64,000 bases of DNA from Cyclobacterium salsum (GTDB lineage: Bacteria > Bacteroidota > Bacteroidia > Cytophagales > Cyclobacteriaceae), in NCBI RefSeq assembly GCF_010119245.1, contig NZ_WNKG01000008.1, positions 186,001-250,000 of the forward strand. The letters are read 5' to 3'. Shown here in pieces: positions 27,978 to 37,348 of the stretch. Each line of letters opens with the position of its first letter. The first letter of the stretch is position 1. The position numbers and the translations under genes were made by a program. Under the pieces are notes generated by a model, which did not search any database, had not been told where the DNA came from, and was given only the letters and a program-made list of their open reading frames with translations.

Positions 27978-28323
27978 AAGAATTGAATGGTTTTTAAGTT
28001 AAATGCAAATCAAGTGCCGGGGTTTTAGTACCACCCTGCTTTTCTGCTTTACATCGGAGATTGGGAAATTTATTTTTGTTTGTGCTTACGGTTATTCTTT
28101 TCTAATGACACAAATTTGGCCATGGGTGACAAATTTATTCGTACAAATACTTCGATACTCCCTTTTTATAAACAGAAGATTTGTAATAAATCTTATCCAA
28201 TAATAGGGAATTATTTTATCAATTACACACGGAATGATCAGTTCATTGTTAATTATCCAAATTGCTACTGAATTACTAAGTCCAGATTGTTAGAAAAGAT
28301 TATTTTAACGGTCAAATCCTCAT
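27978..28323. other. 346-bp gene-free region upstream of the LRR operon
   Basis: Lies between the stop of the TlpA-like gene and the start of the LRR operon, both on the minus strand, so it should hold the operon promoter. The right part (28,100-28,270) is AT-rich. I see no convincing TTG/TAnnTTTG pair, strong hairpin or RNA gene. A 66-codon plus-strand ORF here has no family character. Confidence 0.5.
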
Positions 28324-29445
28324 TTAATCGAATAATTCCTCCAATTTTCTTTCCAGGGATCTTCCTCGCAGATCTTTCGCTAGTATATTTCCCTCGGGGT
28401 CAATCATATAGGTAGCGGGGATGGCGTTGATTTGATAGGTGGCAGCAGCTTCCGAATTAAAATATTTTAAATCCGAAACCTGAGTCCACTCCAAACCATC
28501 TTCTTCTATTGCTTTTAGCCACATTTCCCGGGTACGGTCCAGGGACACCCCAAATACCTCAAACCCATCCCCCTTGTATTTGTTATAAAGTCTGACCACA
28601 TTGGGGTTCTCATCCCTACAGGGCTTGCACCAGCCTGCCCAGAAGTCGACCAAAACATATTTGCCTTGCAAATCCGATAATTTCACTATATCCCCCTCTG
28701 GATTGGGAAGGGATATTTCAGGCGCTGGCTGCCCAATAGACAGGGCTCTCAATTCATCCAGTTCTTGCTTCCAGGAAGTGATAAGCTTCATATCCGGATA
28801 CCGCTCACCCAGGCCTGTTATTAGACTATCCAGGTAGTTAAAATCGGTTCGGGGGTCTAGCATGCCCATTCCTGCCAGGGCAGCGAAACTCCCATCACTT
28901 TCTGCGATAATCTCCTTGATTTTCTCTGCGTGGTCCAACTCCAGATCCATGGCTTGCTCCTGGATTTGTTTGATTTTTTCCTGATCCTTATCTGCCATGG
29001 CCTCATAGAAGGCGGAGTTAAGTTCATTTCCCGCTTCCTGATAAACCGTCGTGAGCGAGTCAATGGCCACTACCAGTTGGCTATCAGAGGAGCCCGACAG
29101 TTGAAGTTCCTCGGTGTTGAAGTCATAACTGACCTGCACGTCTTCCTCATAGAGTGCCAGGCGCACCGTTTTCGCACCAAAAAGGTCCAGTTCGTAAAAG
29201 TTGGGCGACTCCAGATCCAAATCGTAGGAAAATTCTCCATTATCTGCGACCATCAAGGTATCCAGCACGTTGATACTGTTATTATCGTACTGAGACAACA
29301 CCAACTCCCCCTCCGGCCGATTTTGAATTTGACCAGAGATGGTAACCTGACCATCAAACACTTGTTTTTCTTCTTCCCCACATGAGAAAAGGAAGCCCAT
29401 CGCTATCCCCAGGGAAAAAATATTATAAATCCATTTTTTCATCAT
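28324..29445 (-). CDS. TlpA/ResA-type thiol-disulfide oxidoreductase lipoprotein with DUF4369 domain
   Basis: About 373 residues. A lipoprotein signal (lipobox FLFSC) is followed by an N-terminal DUF4369 domain (about 30-120), a helical linker, and a C-terminal AhpC/TSA-thioredoxin domain with active site FWAGWCKPC (about 270-278) and the cis-proline in INAIPATYMI. It likely reduces or oxidises disulfides in the periplasm, for example for cytochrome c maturation. The gatB stop and this ATG overlap as TGATG; GTG at 29448 is an alternative start. Confidence 0.87.
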   Translation of the reverse strand: MMKKWIYNIFSLGIAMGFLFSCGEEEKQVFDGQVTISGQIQNRPEGELVLSQYDNNSINVLDTLMVADNGEFSYDLDLESPNFYELDLFGAKTVRLALYEEDVQVSYDFNTEELQLSGSSDSQLVVAIDSLTTVYQEAGNELNSAFYEAMADKDQEKIKQIQEQAMDLELDHAEKIKEIIAESDGSFAALAGMGMLDPRTDFNYLDSLITGLGERYPDMKLITSWKQELDELRALSIGQPAPEISLPNPEGDIVKLSDLQGKYVLVDFWAGWCKPCRDENPNVVRLYNKYKGDGFEVFGVSLDRTREMWLKAIEEDGLEWTQVSDLKYFNSEAAATYQINAIPATYMIDPEGNILAKDLRGRSLERKLEELFD

Positions 29446-30926
29446 CACTGTTCCAATAATTCAGTTAAAATTTTACTGGCAATCTTTGGGTCTGCCTTTC
29501 CCTTGGATTTCTTCATTACCTGTCCCATAAACATGCCCATCAGCCCCTTTTTTCCGGACCGGTATTCCAGCACCTTGGCTTCATTTTCAGCGAGAATCGC
29601 TTCAATGACCGGTTTGATGGTATCCTCATCACTATCCTGAATCAGGTTTAACTCCTGCGCAATTTCGAGTGGAGACCGCTCCGGATGTTGTAATAATTCA
29701 GGATAAACTTTTTGGGAAGCTGCGGTGTAGCTGACTTTCCCTTCATCGATCAGGCTGATGAGTTCGGCCAGTTTTTCAGGACTTATGGGGAAATCGGCAA
29801 TCCCAAGCGTCAATTCGTTCAAATATGATTTTACAGGGCCCATTAGCCAATTCGAGGCACTTTTGTAGTTTTGGGTATGGTTACAGAGGGTTTCAAACCA
29901 AAGCGCAATCTCCTTTTGGTCCGTAAGTACCCCTGCATCGTATTCGGGCAAACCATAGGTGTCAACGAATTTAGAAAAAAGAACTCCCGGCAAAACCGGC
30001 ATTTCGGCTTTTACCGACTGAAGCCACTCTTCGGAAATGACCACTGGACTCAAGTCCGGTTCCGGAAAATACCGGTAATCGTTGAGGTCTTCCTTGGTTC
30101 GCATGCTGCCCGTTAGCCCGGAAGTCGCATCAAAGGTCCTGGTTTCGGAGATGATTTCCTTTCCTTCTTCCAGAAGCCGGGCCTGCCGCTCGAATTCGTG
30201 TTCGATGGCCCGTGCTACATTCCGAAAAGAGTTCATATTTTTTACTTCCACTTTCTTCCCCAACACGTTGTCGCCCCAGCGTCTAACCGATACATTGGCG
30301 TCGCAACGCAGGGAACCCTCTTCCATGTTTCCATCACAAATCTCCAGGTATTTCACCAGCTTTTTGATCTCTATCAGCAAGTTGTACGCCTCTTCTGAAG
30401 AGCGCATATCGGGTTCTGTGACGATTTCTATCAGTGGTACGCCTGCCCGATTAAAATCCACCAGGGTGTCCACTTCTCCTGCCAGGTGAATGGACTTGCC
30501 CGCATCCTCTTCCATGTGAATCCGGGTAAGCGCAATGTCCTTTTTTTCCCCACTCGACAACACGATCGGTACATGCCCGCCTACACAGATCGGATTTTTG
30601 TCCTGAGTAAGCTGATACCCTTTGGGCAGATCCGGGTAAAAATAATTCTTCCTGGCAAAGACATTTCTTCTGGTAATGGAGCAGTGGCATGCCAAGCCCA
30701 TTTTAATCGCATATTCCACCGCCCGCTTATTTACCTTCGGCAAGGTACCCGGGTGCCCGAGGGTAATGACGGACACGTTCGTATTGGGCATGTTACCATA
30801 AGTGGTCGCATCCGAGGTATACATTTTACTATTGGTGAGTAGTTGGGCATGAACCTCCAACCCTATCACCAACTCGTATTTTTCCCGAATGGCATCAGCT
30901 GAGGAAATGGATTTTTCGTCAATCAT
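29445..30926 (-). CDS. gatB: Aspartyl/glutamyl-tRNA(Asn/Gln) amidotransferase subunit B
   Basis: 493 residues. The catalytic cradle domain shows VIGLEVHAQLLTNSKMY, ALGHPG-type TLGHPGTLPKVN, HMEEDAGKSIH, DFNRAGVPLIEIVTEPD and EGSLRCDANVSVR. The C-terminal tail domain (YqeY-like; KGLMGMFMGQVMKKSKGKADP) binds tRNA. With GatA and GatC it converts Glu-tRNA(Gln) or Asp-tRNA(Asn) to the amide form; gatA and gatC are not in this window. It lies 73 bp after alaS on the same strand. Confidence 0.96.
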   Translation of the reverse strand: MIDEKSISSADAIREKYELVIGLEVHAQLLTNSKMYTSDATTYGNMPNTNVSVITLGHPGTLPKVNKRAVEYAIKMGLACHCSITRRNVFARKNYFYPDLPKGYQLTQDKNPICVGGHVPIVLSSGEKKDIALTRIHMEEDAGKSIHLAGEVDTLVDFNRAGVPLIEIVTEPDMRSSEEAYNLLIEIKKLVKYLEICDGNMEEGSLRCDANVSVRRWGDNVLGKKVEVKNMNSFRNVARAIEHEFERQARLLEEGKEIISETRTFDATSGLTGSMRTKEDLNDYRYFPEPDLSPVVISEEWLQSVKAEMPVLPGVLFSKFVDTYGLPEYDAGVLTDQKEIALWFETLCNHTQNYKSASNWLMGPVKSYLNELTLGIADFPISPEKLAELISLIDEGKVSYTAASQKVYPELLQHPERSPLEIAQELNLIQDSDEDTIKPVIEAILAENEAKVLEYRSGKKGLMGMFMGQVMKKSKGKADPKIASKILTELLEQ

Positions 30927-30999
30927 CGCTTAATCATTACATTTATTGTTCCAAAAATGGCAGAGAATTCCCCCAAAACCAAATCTGGAATAGGCAAAA

Positions 31000-33636
31000 T
31001 TATTTCAAGGAATCCCGAAGGATGGCATCCGCTTTGGAAAGCACACGCGGCAAACCTGAGGAATCTTTTCCCCCAGCTGTGGCATAAAAGGGCTGTCCCC
31101 CGCCTCCACCATTTATTTCCTTGGCGAGCTCCTTTACCAAATTTCCGGCATGTAGCCCCTTTTCCTTTACAAGGCTGTCACTTATGACAACTGCTAGTTG
31201 GGGTTTACCGCCGATATCGGCTGCCAGGATGGCTATCAAGTCCTCCATTTCATTTTTTAACTCAAAAGAAAGCTTTTTTAACGCTTCTCCATTGGGCAAT
31301 TTAATCAAAGCTGATACCAATTGGTAACCGTTCAAGGATTTTGCCTGATTTTTCAGGCTTTCTTTTATCTCTTCGGTAGCTTTCAGGTGCAAAACTTCAA
31401 TCTCTTTGCGAAGAAGGGACCGTTCTTCTGCCAACGCCTCGATCGCACCCACCAGATCTTTAGGGTTTTTTAACCGTTCCTGGACTTCCTGAATCAGTTG
31501 AGACTGCTTATTCACAAAGGCTTCTGCCTGCTTGCCGGTAACCGCCTCCACTCGCCGGACCCCCGCTGAAATGGAGCTTTCAGAAATCAACTTAAAAAAA
31601 CCAATCTCTCCGGTGGCTTTTACGTGTGTTCCTCCACACAGTTCTACCGAAAACTCCGGGTCAAAAGTGATCACCCGAACAAAATCCCCATACTTCTCCC
31701 CGAAAAGCGCCGTGGCTCCCTGGGCCTTTGCTTCCTCGATGGGTACATTCCGTTGCTCTCTTAGCGAAATGTTTTTCCTGATTTTCGCATTTACGATGGC
31801 TTCTGTCTGCGTGATTTCTTCAGGAGTCATTTTCGCAAAATGCGAAAAATCAAAACGAAGTATCTGCTCGTTGACCAAGGAGCCTTTTTGCTGCACATGG
31901 GTCCCCAGCACTTTTTTCAACGCCGCCTGCAACAAGTGGGTAGCCGTATGATTGGCTTTGATTCTTGCCCTTTTTTCGTCGTTTACCTGGCAGAAAAATT
32001 CATTATCAATGCGTTCTGGTAATTTATCTACCCAATGGACGATCAGATCGTTTTCCTTTTTCGTATCCAGTACCTGAACCACCTCGTTTCCGCTACTTAG
32101 GGTACCGGTGTCCCCTACCTGTCCGCCGCTTTCTGCATAGAAGGGTGTCTGGCTTAAAACCAATTGAAACCGGTCAGATTTCTTATCTTTAATTTTACGG
32201 TACTTGATGATTCGGGCCTGTGCATGGAGCCTATCATAGCCTACAAATCCTTCACTTTCCTCCTCGTATACGGTCATCCAGTCTCCGGTTTCCAGTTGAG
32301 CGGCAGACCTTGAGCGTTGCTTTTGAAGGATCATGGCCTGCTCAAAGCCCTTTTCGTCGACACTTAGCCCATTTTCTCTGGCGATCAGGGAAGTCAAGTC
32401 TAGCGGAAACCCATAGGTATCGTACAATTCGAAGGCAATTTCTCCGGGTATCACCTGTTCCTTTTTTACTTCCAGGGACTGCTGGATGTTTTCCAGATTT
32501 TTGAGCCCCTTATCGAGTGTTCGGAGAAAGGCTAGCTCCTCTTCCTGAATCACTTTAGCAATAAACGCTTGCTGTTCTGCTATTTCAGGATAAAACTCGC
32601 CGAATTTTTCTGCCAAAACAGCCACGAGCTGGTATAGAAAGGGAGCTTTCAGGTCGAGAAAGGTGTACCCGTACCGAACGGCTCTCCGAAGTATTCTACG
32701 GATAACGTATCCTGCTTTATTATTGGAGGGCAGCTGCCCATCGGCTATAGTGAAGGATATCGCCCGGATATGATCCACAATCACCCGAAACGCAATGTCT
32801 GTTTTTTCAGATTGCCCGTATTGGTAACCGGAAATGGCAGCTATTTTTTCTATAAAGGGTACAAACAGATCCGTATCGTAATTGGATGCCTTCTGCTGAA
32901 TAACTCGCACCAAACGTTCCAGTCCCATTCCGGTATCCACATGCTGTGAAGGGAGTGCTTTCAGATGCCCGTCCGAAAACCGGTTATATTGGATAAAAAC
33001 CAGGTTCCAGATTTCAATTACCTGGGGATGATCTGCATTGACTAAGTCTTTTCCCGGAATCCGATCGATCTCCTCCTGAGACCGCATATCAATGTGTATC
33101 TCCGAGCAGGGACCACAGGGGCCGGTTTCTCCCATCTCCCAAAAATTATCCTTTTTAGAACCAAACAGGATCTTCTCCCGATCGATCCATTCCTCCCAAT
33201 AGGCAAAGGCTTCCTTATCCTCTTCCATCCCGTCTTCCCGGTCCCCGCCGAATACGGTCACGTACATACGGTCTATGGGCAGCTTGTAAACATCCGTGAG
33301 CAACTCCCAGGCCCAGGCGATGGCTTCTTGCTTAAAATAATCGCCAAAAGACCAGTTTCCCATCATCTCAAACATGGTATGATGATAGGTATCCACCCCG
33401 ACTTCCTCCAAATCATTGTGTTTTCCCGAAACCCTAAGGCACTTTTGACTGTTAGTTACTCGAAAATGAGTCGGAATTTCATTTCCAAGGAAAAAATCCT
33501 TAAATTGATTCATTCCTGCGTTAGTAAACATTAACGAAGGATCATTCTTCACTACGATTGGTGCAGAAGAAACAAATTGATGCTTTTTTGATTGAAAAAA
33601 TTCAATGAATTGGCTTCTGATTTGTTTTGAATTCAT
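31000..33636 (-). CDS. alaS: Alanyl-tRNA synthetase
   Basis: 878 residues, full length. Class II core with LMFTNAGMNQFKDFFLG and HHTMFEMMGNWSFGDYF at the N-terminus, GMGLERL (motif 3), the editing domain HTATHLL and CGGTHV (zinc/editing residues, about 560-670), and the C-terminal DHHA1 domain ending GGGGGQPFYATAGG. It charges tRNA(Ala) and edits mischarged Ser/Gly. Divergent from the M23 peptidase gene across 156 bp. Confidence 0.97.
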   Translation of the reverse strand: MNSKQIRSQFIEFFQSKKHQFVSSAPIVVKNDPSLMFTNAGMNQFKDFFLGNEIPTHFRVTNSQKCLRVSGKHNDLEEVGVDTYHHTMFEMMGNWSFGDYFKQEAIAWAWELLTDVYKLPIDRMYVTVFGGDREDGMEEDKEAFAYWEEWIDREKILFGSKKDNFWEMGETGPCGPCSEIHIDMRSQEEIDRIPGKDLVNADHPQVIEIWNLVFIQYNRFSDGHLKALPSQHVDTGMGLERLVRVIQQKASNYDTDLFVPFIEKIAAISGYQYGQSEKTDIAFRVIVDHIRAISFTIADGQLPSNNKAGYVIRRILRRAVRYGYTFLDLKAPFLYQLVAVLAEKFGEFYPEIAEQQAFIAKVIQEEELAFLRTLDKGLKNLENIQQSLEVKKEQVIPGEIAFELYDTYGFPLDLTSLIARENGLSVDEKGFEQAMILQKQRSRSAAQLETGDWMTVYEEESEGFVGYDRLHAQARIIKYRKIKDKKSDRFQLVLSQTPFYAESGGQVGDTGTLSSGNEVVQVLDTKKENDLIVHWVDKLPERIDNEFFCQVNDEKRARIKANHTATHLLQAALKKVLGTHVQQKGSLVNEQILRFDFSHFAKMTPEEITQTEAIVNAKIRKNISLREQRNVPIEEAKAQGATALFGEKYGDFVRVITFDPEFSVELCGGTHVKATGEIGFFKLISESSISAGVRRVEAVTGKQAEAFVNKQSQLIQEVQERLKNPKDLVGAIEALAEERSLLRKEIEVLHLKATEEIKESLKNQAKSLNGYQLVSALIKLPNGEALKKLSFELKNEMEDLIAILAADIGGKPQLAVVISDSLVKEKGLHAGNLVKELAKEINGGGGGQPFYATAGGKDSSGLPRVLSKADAILRDSLK

Positions 33637-33661
33637 ATTTAGTTAGCTTAGAATGAATTAC

Positions 33662-33693
33662 TTGGAAATTATAAAGTTTTTGGATTATCTTTG
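33662..33693 (+). promoter_or_regulatory. Candidate promoter of the M23 peptidase gene
   Basis: TTG at 33,662-33,664 and TATCTTTG at 33,686-33,693 fit the Bacteroidota -33 and -7 elements with a 21-bp spacer, slightly longer than ideal. The predicted transcript starts near 33,700 and has a leader of about 90 nt. Confidence 0.4.
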
Positions 33694-33792
33694 TACCCAA
33701 ACACCCAAATAAGTGATTTTCTGGTAGTAATGAAATTATCCGATTTTTTTTTCGGATTACAAAATTAGCAGTTTTAACGTACTATTTGTTAA

Positions 33793-34770
33793 ATGAGTAG
33801 AATAAAATATTATTACGATCCCAAAACCTGCAAGTACGAACGGTATGTCAGAAGCAAGTGGGATGTAACCCTAAACCTATTGGGTTTTTTGTCCTTATCA
33901 TCTATGTTGGCAGTAGGGATATTGTTGGTCTTCCATTATTATTTTGACAGCCCCAAAGAATTAATGCTGAAAAAAGAAAACCGGGAACTGAAACTTTATT
34001 ACGAGCTGCTCGAGCAGGAAGTCGGGCAACTAAACACGATGATGGCTGACCTGCAGGAGCGTGATGATAACCTATACCGGGTTATTTTCGAATCGGAACC
34101 GATTCCCACTTCCGTCAGGAAAGCAGGTTTTGGGGGTTCAGACCGGTTTCGGGAGATTAAAGAGAAGGGTTTGAATCAGGAAAAAATGATCGTTTCGGTT
34201 TCCAGTAAAGTAGAAACACTTAAAAGACAGCTCTTCATCCAGTGGGAATCTTACGATGAACTATCTGAAACGGCGATGAACAAGGAAGAGTATTGGGCTT
34301 CTATTCCTGCCATACAGCCCATACATAACGAAGAGCTAAATCGCCTTGCTTCTGGATATGGTGTTCGGCTGCACCCCATTTTGAAAGTTAGGAAAATGCA
34401 TACCGGCGTGGATTTCTCCGCGCCCAAAGGCACGCCTATTTACTCCACCGGTGATGGTGTGGTGGAACGGGTTCGAACCGAATTTGGAGGCTATGGTAAA
34501 TCCATTATTATTGATCATGGTTTCGGATTTAAAACCCGATACGCACATATGAACGATTTTGATGTCAGGGTTGGAGATAAAATTAAAAGAGGTGACAAAA
34601 TTGGTTCGGTAGGTAATACAGGGTCTTCTACCGCTCCTCACGTTCACTATGAAGTAATCAAAGATGACAAGTACGTTAATCCGGTAAATTACTTCTTTAA
34701 AGATCTGGAACCCTCTGAATTTGACAAAATACTGGAATTGGCTTCCAGAGAAAACCAGTCCCTGTCCTAA
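33793..34770 (+). CDS. M23-family (LytM) metallopeptidase, membrane-anchored
   Basis: 325 residues. A cytoplasmic N-terminus is followed by one membrane helix (about 32-54), a periplasmic coiled coil (about 60-130), and a C-terminal M23 domain. The zinc motif is HTGVDFSAPKGTPIY (H..D, about 202-216), and the HxH of APHVHYEV follows. All expected zinc ligands appear present, so it is probably an active peptidoglycan endopeptidase or an EnvC/NlpD-like amidase activator. Similar Bacteroidota proteins are cell-division or elongation hydrolases. Confidence 0.88.
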   Translation: MSRIKYYYDPKTCKYERYVRSKWDVTLNLLGFLSLSSMLAVGILLVFHYYFDSPKELMLKKENRELKLYYELLEQEVGQLNTMMADLQERDDNLYRVIFESEPIPTSVRKAGFGGSDRFREIKEKGLNQEKMIVSVSSKVETLKRQLFIQWESYDELSETAMNKEEYWASIPAIQPIHNEELNRLASGYGVRLHPILKVRKMHTGVDFSAPKGTPIYSTGDGVVERVRTEFGGYGKSIIIDHGFGFKTRYAHMNDFDVRVGDKIKRGDKIGSVGNTGSSTAPHVHYEVIKDDKYVNPVNYFFKDLEPSEFDKILELASRENQSLS

Positions 34771-34788
34771 TATAAAGAAGCTTCTCAA

Positions 34789-34840
34789 GGCCAGAAACAT
34801 TTCCATTATGACGGGATATGTTTCTGGTCTTTTATTTTTA
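34789..34840 (+). terminator. Rho-independent terminator after the M23 gene
   Basis: Stem CCAGAAACAT (34,791-34,800) pairs with ATGTTTCTGG (34,818-34,827) around a 17-nt loop and is followed by TCTTTTATTTTTA. Confidence 0.75.
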
Positions 34841-34881
34841 CCGGCTAACCACTACGGAAAATAGTTACCCGTAAACCTATG

Positions 34882-34910
34882 TTGTTTGCCGATTAAATTG
34901 TATATTTTTG
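34882..34910 (+). promoter_or_regulatory. Promoter of the merR-dprA operon
   Basis: TTG (34,882-34,884), an 18-bp spacer and TATTTTTG (34,903-34,910) give a near-consensus Bacteroidota promoter. Transcription would start near 34,916, leaving a very short leader before the TTG start codon at 34,930. Confidence 0.6.
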
Positions 34911-34929
34911 GTGAAAAACTACCTGCAAA

Positions 34930-35286
34930 TTGCCTTACAGAGAAAAAGAAATAGAGAAAAAATACTTTTCTATAGGAGAAGTGGCCGATAAATTCAAGGT
35001 GGCTACTTCCCTAATCCGCTATTGGGAAGGTGAATTCGACATCATCAAACCCAAAAAAGATAAGAAAGGAAACCGTAGGTTTACCAAAGATGACATTGAA
35101 AAACTTCAGCTCATCTATCACCTGGTAAAAGAAAAGGGTTACACGCTAACCGGTGCTCAGGAAATCATCAAAAAAGACCTGCACAAGATACAGGACACTG
35201 CGTCGATGATCCATAGGCTACACGAAATCAGAAGTTTTTTGATTGAAATCAGGGAAAATCTGGATGAGCAAGGAACAGAGCAGTAA
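34930..35286 (+). CDS. MerR-family transcriptional regulator
   Basis: 118 residues from a TTG start. The winged HTH of the MerR type (YFSIGEVADKFKVATSLIRYWEGEFD, about 11-36; RRFTKDDIEKL) is followed by a helical dimerisation segment. There is no effector-binding domain or cysteine cluster, as in the small MerR proteins common in Bacteroidota, so the signal sensed is unknown. It overlaps the dprA start by 23 bp, and a good promoter precedes it. Confidence 0.82.
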   Translation: MPYREKEIEKKYFSIGEVADKFKVATSLIRYWEGEFDIIKPKKDKKGNRRFTKDDIEKLQLIYHLVKEKGYTLTGAQEIIKKDLHKIQDTASMIHRLHEIRSFLIEIRENLDEQGTEQ

Positions 35287-36391
35287 GGTTTTGCATACGG
35301 TGGCACTAAGTCTGGTTCCCAAACTAGGCCCCAGCATTTTCAAGACCATCATCAGCTATTGCGGATCGGCTGAAAATTTTTTCACGCTTCCACAGGGAAA
35401 GGCGGCCAAAATTCCGGGTATTGGACCTAAGCTACTTGCCCACCGAAAATCCAAAGACACTTATCTGAGTGAAGCAGCCTCCTTACTTGAGGTGGCTGCC
35501 AAAAAAAACATTCAGGTACACTGTTACCCGGATAGTACTTTTCCAGACCGGCTACGAGGTATCCCCGATGCACCTCCCATTCTCTTTACCAAGGGCAACC
35601 TGAATCTTAATCCCGACCGGACAGTAGGTATCGTGGGAACCCGCAATGCAAGCAGGTATGGCAAAAATATCACCCAAAAAATCACAGAAGACCTGGCCCG
35701 TTTCCAACCTACCATCATCAGCGGACTGGCCTACGGGATCGATGTGGAGGCACATCGGGCCGCCCTATCTCTAAATTTACCCACCATAGGCATCATGGGT
35801 TCTGATCTGGAAACCATCTATCCAGCCGCACACGCCGCCACTGCCGCGCAAATGATGGAAAATGGTGGCTTGCTATCCGAGTTTAAAATTGGGTCCAAAC
35901 TAAACCCCATGAATTTCCCTCAACGAAACCGGATCATAGCAGGCCTTTCCGATGCGCTTATTGTAGTGGAAGCCGCAAAAAAAGGGGGTGCCCTCATAAC
36001 GGCAGAAATTGCCTACAGCTATAATCGGGAGGTTTTCGCCGTGCCGGGTAATTTGCAGGCGAAATACAGTGAGGGATGCAATAATCTGATTCGCAGTATG
36101 AAAGCCGGGATTTACATGGGAGTAAAGGAAATCGAAGAGTCACTTTCCTGGGACAAGGAGTCCGGAGAGAATGGTCCTACAGCGAGGCTACCGGATACAT
36201 CCAATCTGGATTCCATTGAGGTTAAGGTGCTGGAGCGGCTATTTGAAAAAAATGAGGCGGAGATCGATTGGCTAAGTCGGGACATGGGGATTCCGATCGC
36301 CGAACTTGCGATCAAACTCTTAAATCTGGAATTTCTGGGATTTGTAAAGGCGATCCCAGGAAAAAAATACCAGTGGACCCATAAACCATAA
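35264..36391 (+). CDS. dprA: DNA-processing protein DprA (Smf)
   Basis: 375 residues from the ATG at 35264; an ATG at 35243 is possible. A short N-terminal SAM/HhH-like region (KIPGIGPKLLAHRKS) leads to the Rossmann-like DprA core with VGIVGTRNASRYGKNIT, IISGLAYGIDVEAHRAAL, GGLLSEF, PQRNRIIAGLSDALIVVEA and VFAVPGN. A winged-helix-like C-terminus follows. It binds incoming single-stranded DNA and loads RecA in transformation. comEC is also present in the window, so a DNA-uptake pathway is plausible. Confidence 0.93.
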   Translation: MSKEQSSKVLHTVALSLVPKLGPSIFKTIISYCGSAENFFTLPQGKAAKIPGIGPKLLAHRKSKDTYLSEAASLLEVAAKKNIQVHCYPDSTFPDRLRGIPDAPPILFTKGNLNLNPDRTVGIVGTRNASRYGKNITQKITEDLARFQPTIISGLAYGIDVEAHRAALSLNLPTIGIMGSDLETIYPAAHAATAAQMMENGGLLSEFKIGSKLNPMNFPQRNRIIAGLSDALIVVEAAKKGGALITAEIAYSYNREVFAVPGNLQAKYSEGCNNLIRSMKAGIYMGVKEIEESLSWDKESGENGPTARLPDTSNLDSIEVKVLERLFEKNEAEIDWLSRDMGIPIAELAIKLLNLEFLGFVKAIPGKKYQWTHKP

Positions 36392-36463
36392 GAAAATCCA
36401 AGCCCCTCGCGTAAATGCCTTAAAATGTTTACCTTAGCAAACAACTACAAAAACCACGATCCC

Positions 36464-37120
36464 ATGAAAAATTGCAACTACTTCCTGATTACCCTCCTTT
36501 TATTTGCGTTGTCCTGCACGCCCAAAACGGAAGATTCCGATTCCATTACCATGAAAATAGCCAAGGCATATGGTTATGAGCAATTAGATGAGGTAAGTTC
36601 AATCGCCTATACCTGGAACGTTCGCAGAGACAGTGTGAATGTATTGGTGAGGGACTGGAAATGGAACATGGAAGAGGGCGAAGTGCAATACCGGGGGCCG
36701 GATACCACTGCTAGTTATCTCATTGCAGACAAGACGGCTCAAGTCGAAGGGGTGGACCAGAAATTCATAAATGATAAATATTGGCTGCTATTTCCTTTTC
36801 AATTGGCCTGGGATGATGGATACGAGTCGGAAGTGATCGAAAATCAATCCTCTCCCATACATGGAGAAACGACTACCAAGGTGATTATCCGTTACAATAA
36901 TACCGATGGATACACCCCCGGAGATGCGTACGATTTGTATGTGGACGAGGAGTACATGATAAAAGAATGGGTCTTTCGCCGGGGAGATGGTCCGGATGGC
37001 AGGGCTTTTACCTGGGAAAATGTACAGGAATTCGACGGAATTAAAATTGCCCTGGACCACCGGCTAGAAAGCGGAGATAAGATCATTTGGTTTACAGATG
37101 TAGAAGTGGCAAAAGAATAA
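36464..37120 (+). CDS. Uncharacterised lipoprotein
   Basis: 218 residues from the ATG at 36464, which places a lipoprotein signal at the very start (lipobox LFALSC, Cys about 17); an upstream in-frame ATG at 36425 would bury it. The mature protein is beta-rich (for example VLVRDWKWNMEEGEVQYRG, DLYVDEEYMIKEWVFRRGD), suggesting a LolA/LolB-like or DUF6503-like fold; I cannot assign it firmly. Stands alone between dprA and dnaN. Confidence 0.6.
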   Translation: MKNCNYFLITLLLFALSCTPKTEDSDSITMKIAKAYGYEQLDEVSSIAYTWNVRRDSVNVLVRDWKWNMEEGEVQYRGPDTTASYLIADKTAQVEGVDQKFINDKYWLLFPFQLAWDDGYESEVIENQSSPIHGETTTKVIIRYNNTDGYTPGDAYDLYVDEEYMIKEWVFRRGDGPDGRAFTWENVQEFDGIKIALDHRLESGDKIIWFTDVEVAKE

Positions 37121-37348
37121 CGCTATACTTGTCAAAAGGAACACTAGCCTCCTGATACGTACGCCGTAAGGCGATGCCTGGTTGAATATTATTTGACTAC
37201 TGCTTGTAAACAACGCCTGGATATCAAGGCTGACGCAAGCGATACACCTAGGTTTGAAAATTTGCCATTTTCACAGTGCAAAATCGAAATGACTGCCATA
37301 AAAAAGCAAACCCGTAGTGAAATAGGTACCTTTCGATGGCAGCTTGTT

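Noticed and set aside
28003-28203. 66-codon plus-strand ORF in the LRR-operon upstream region
   Set aside because: Low-complexity hydrophobic translation of AT-rich DNA, no start context and no family resemblance.
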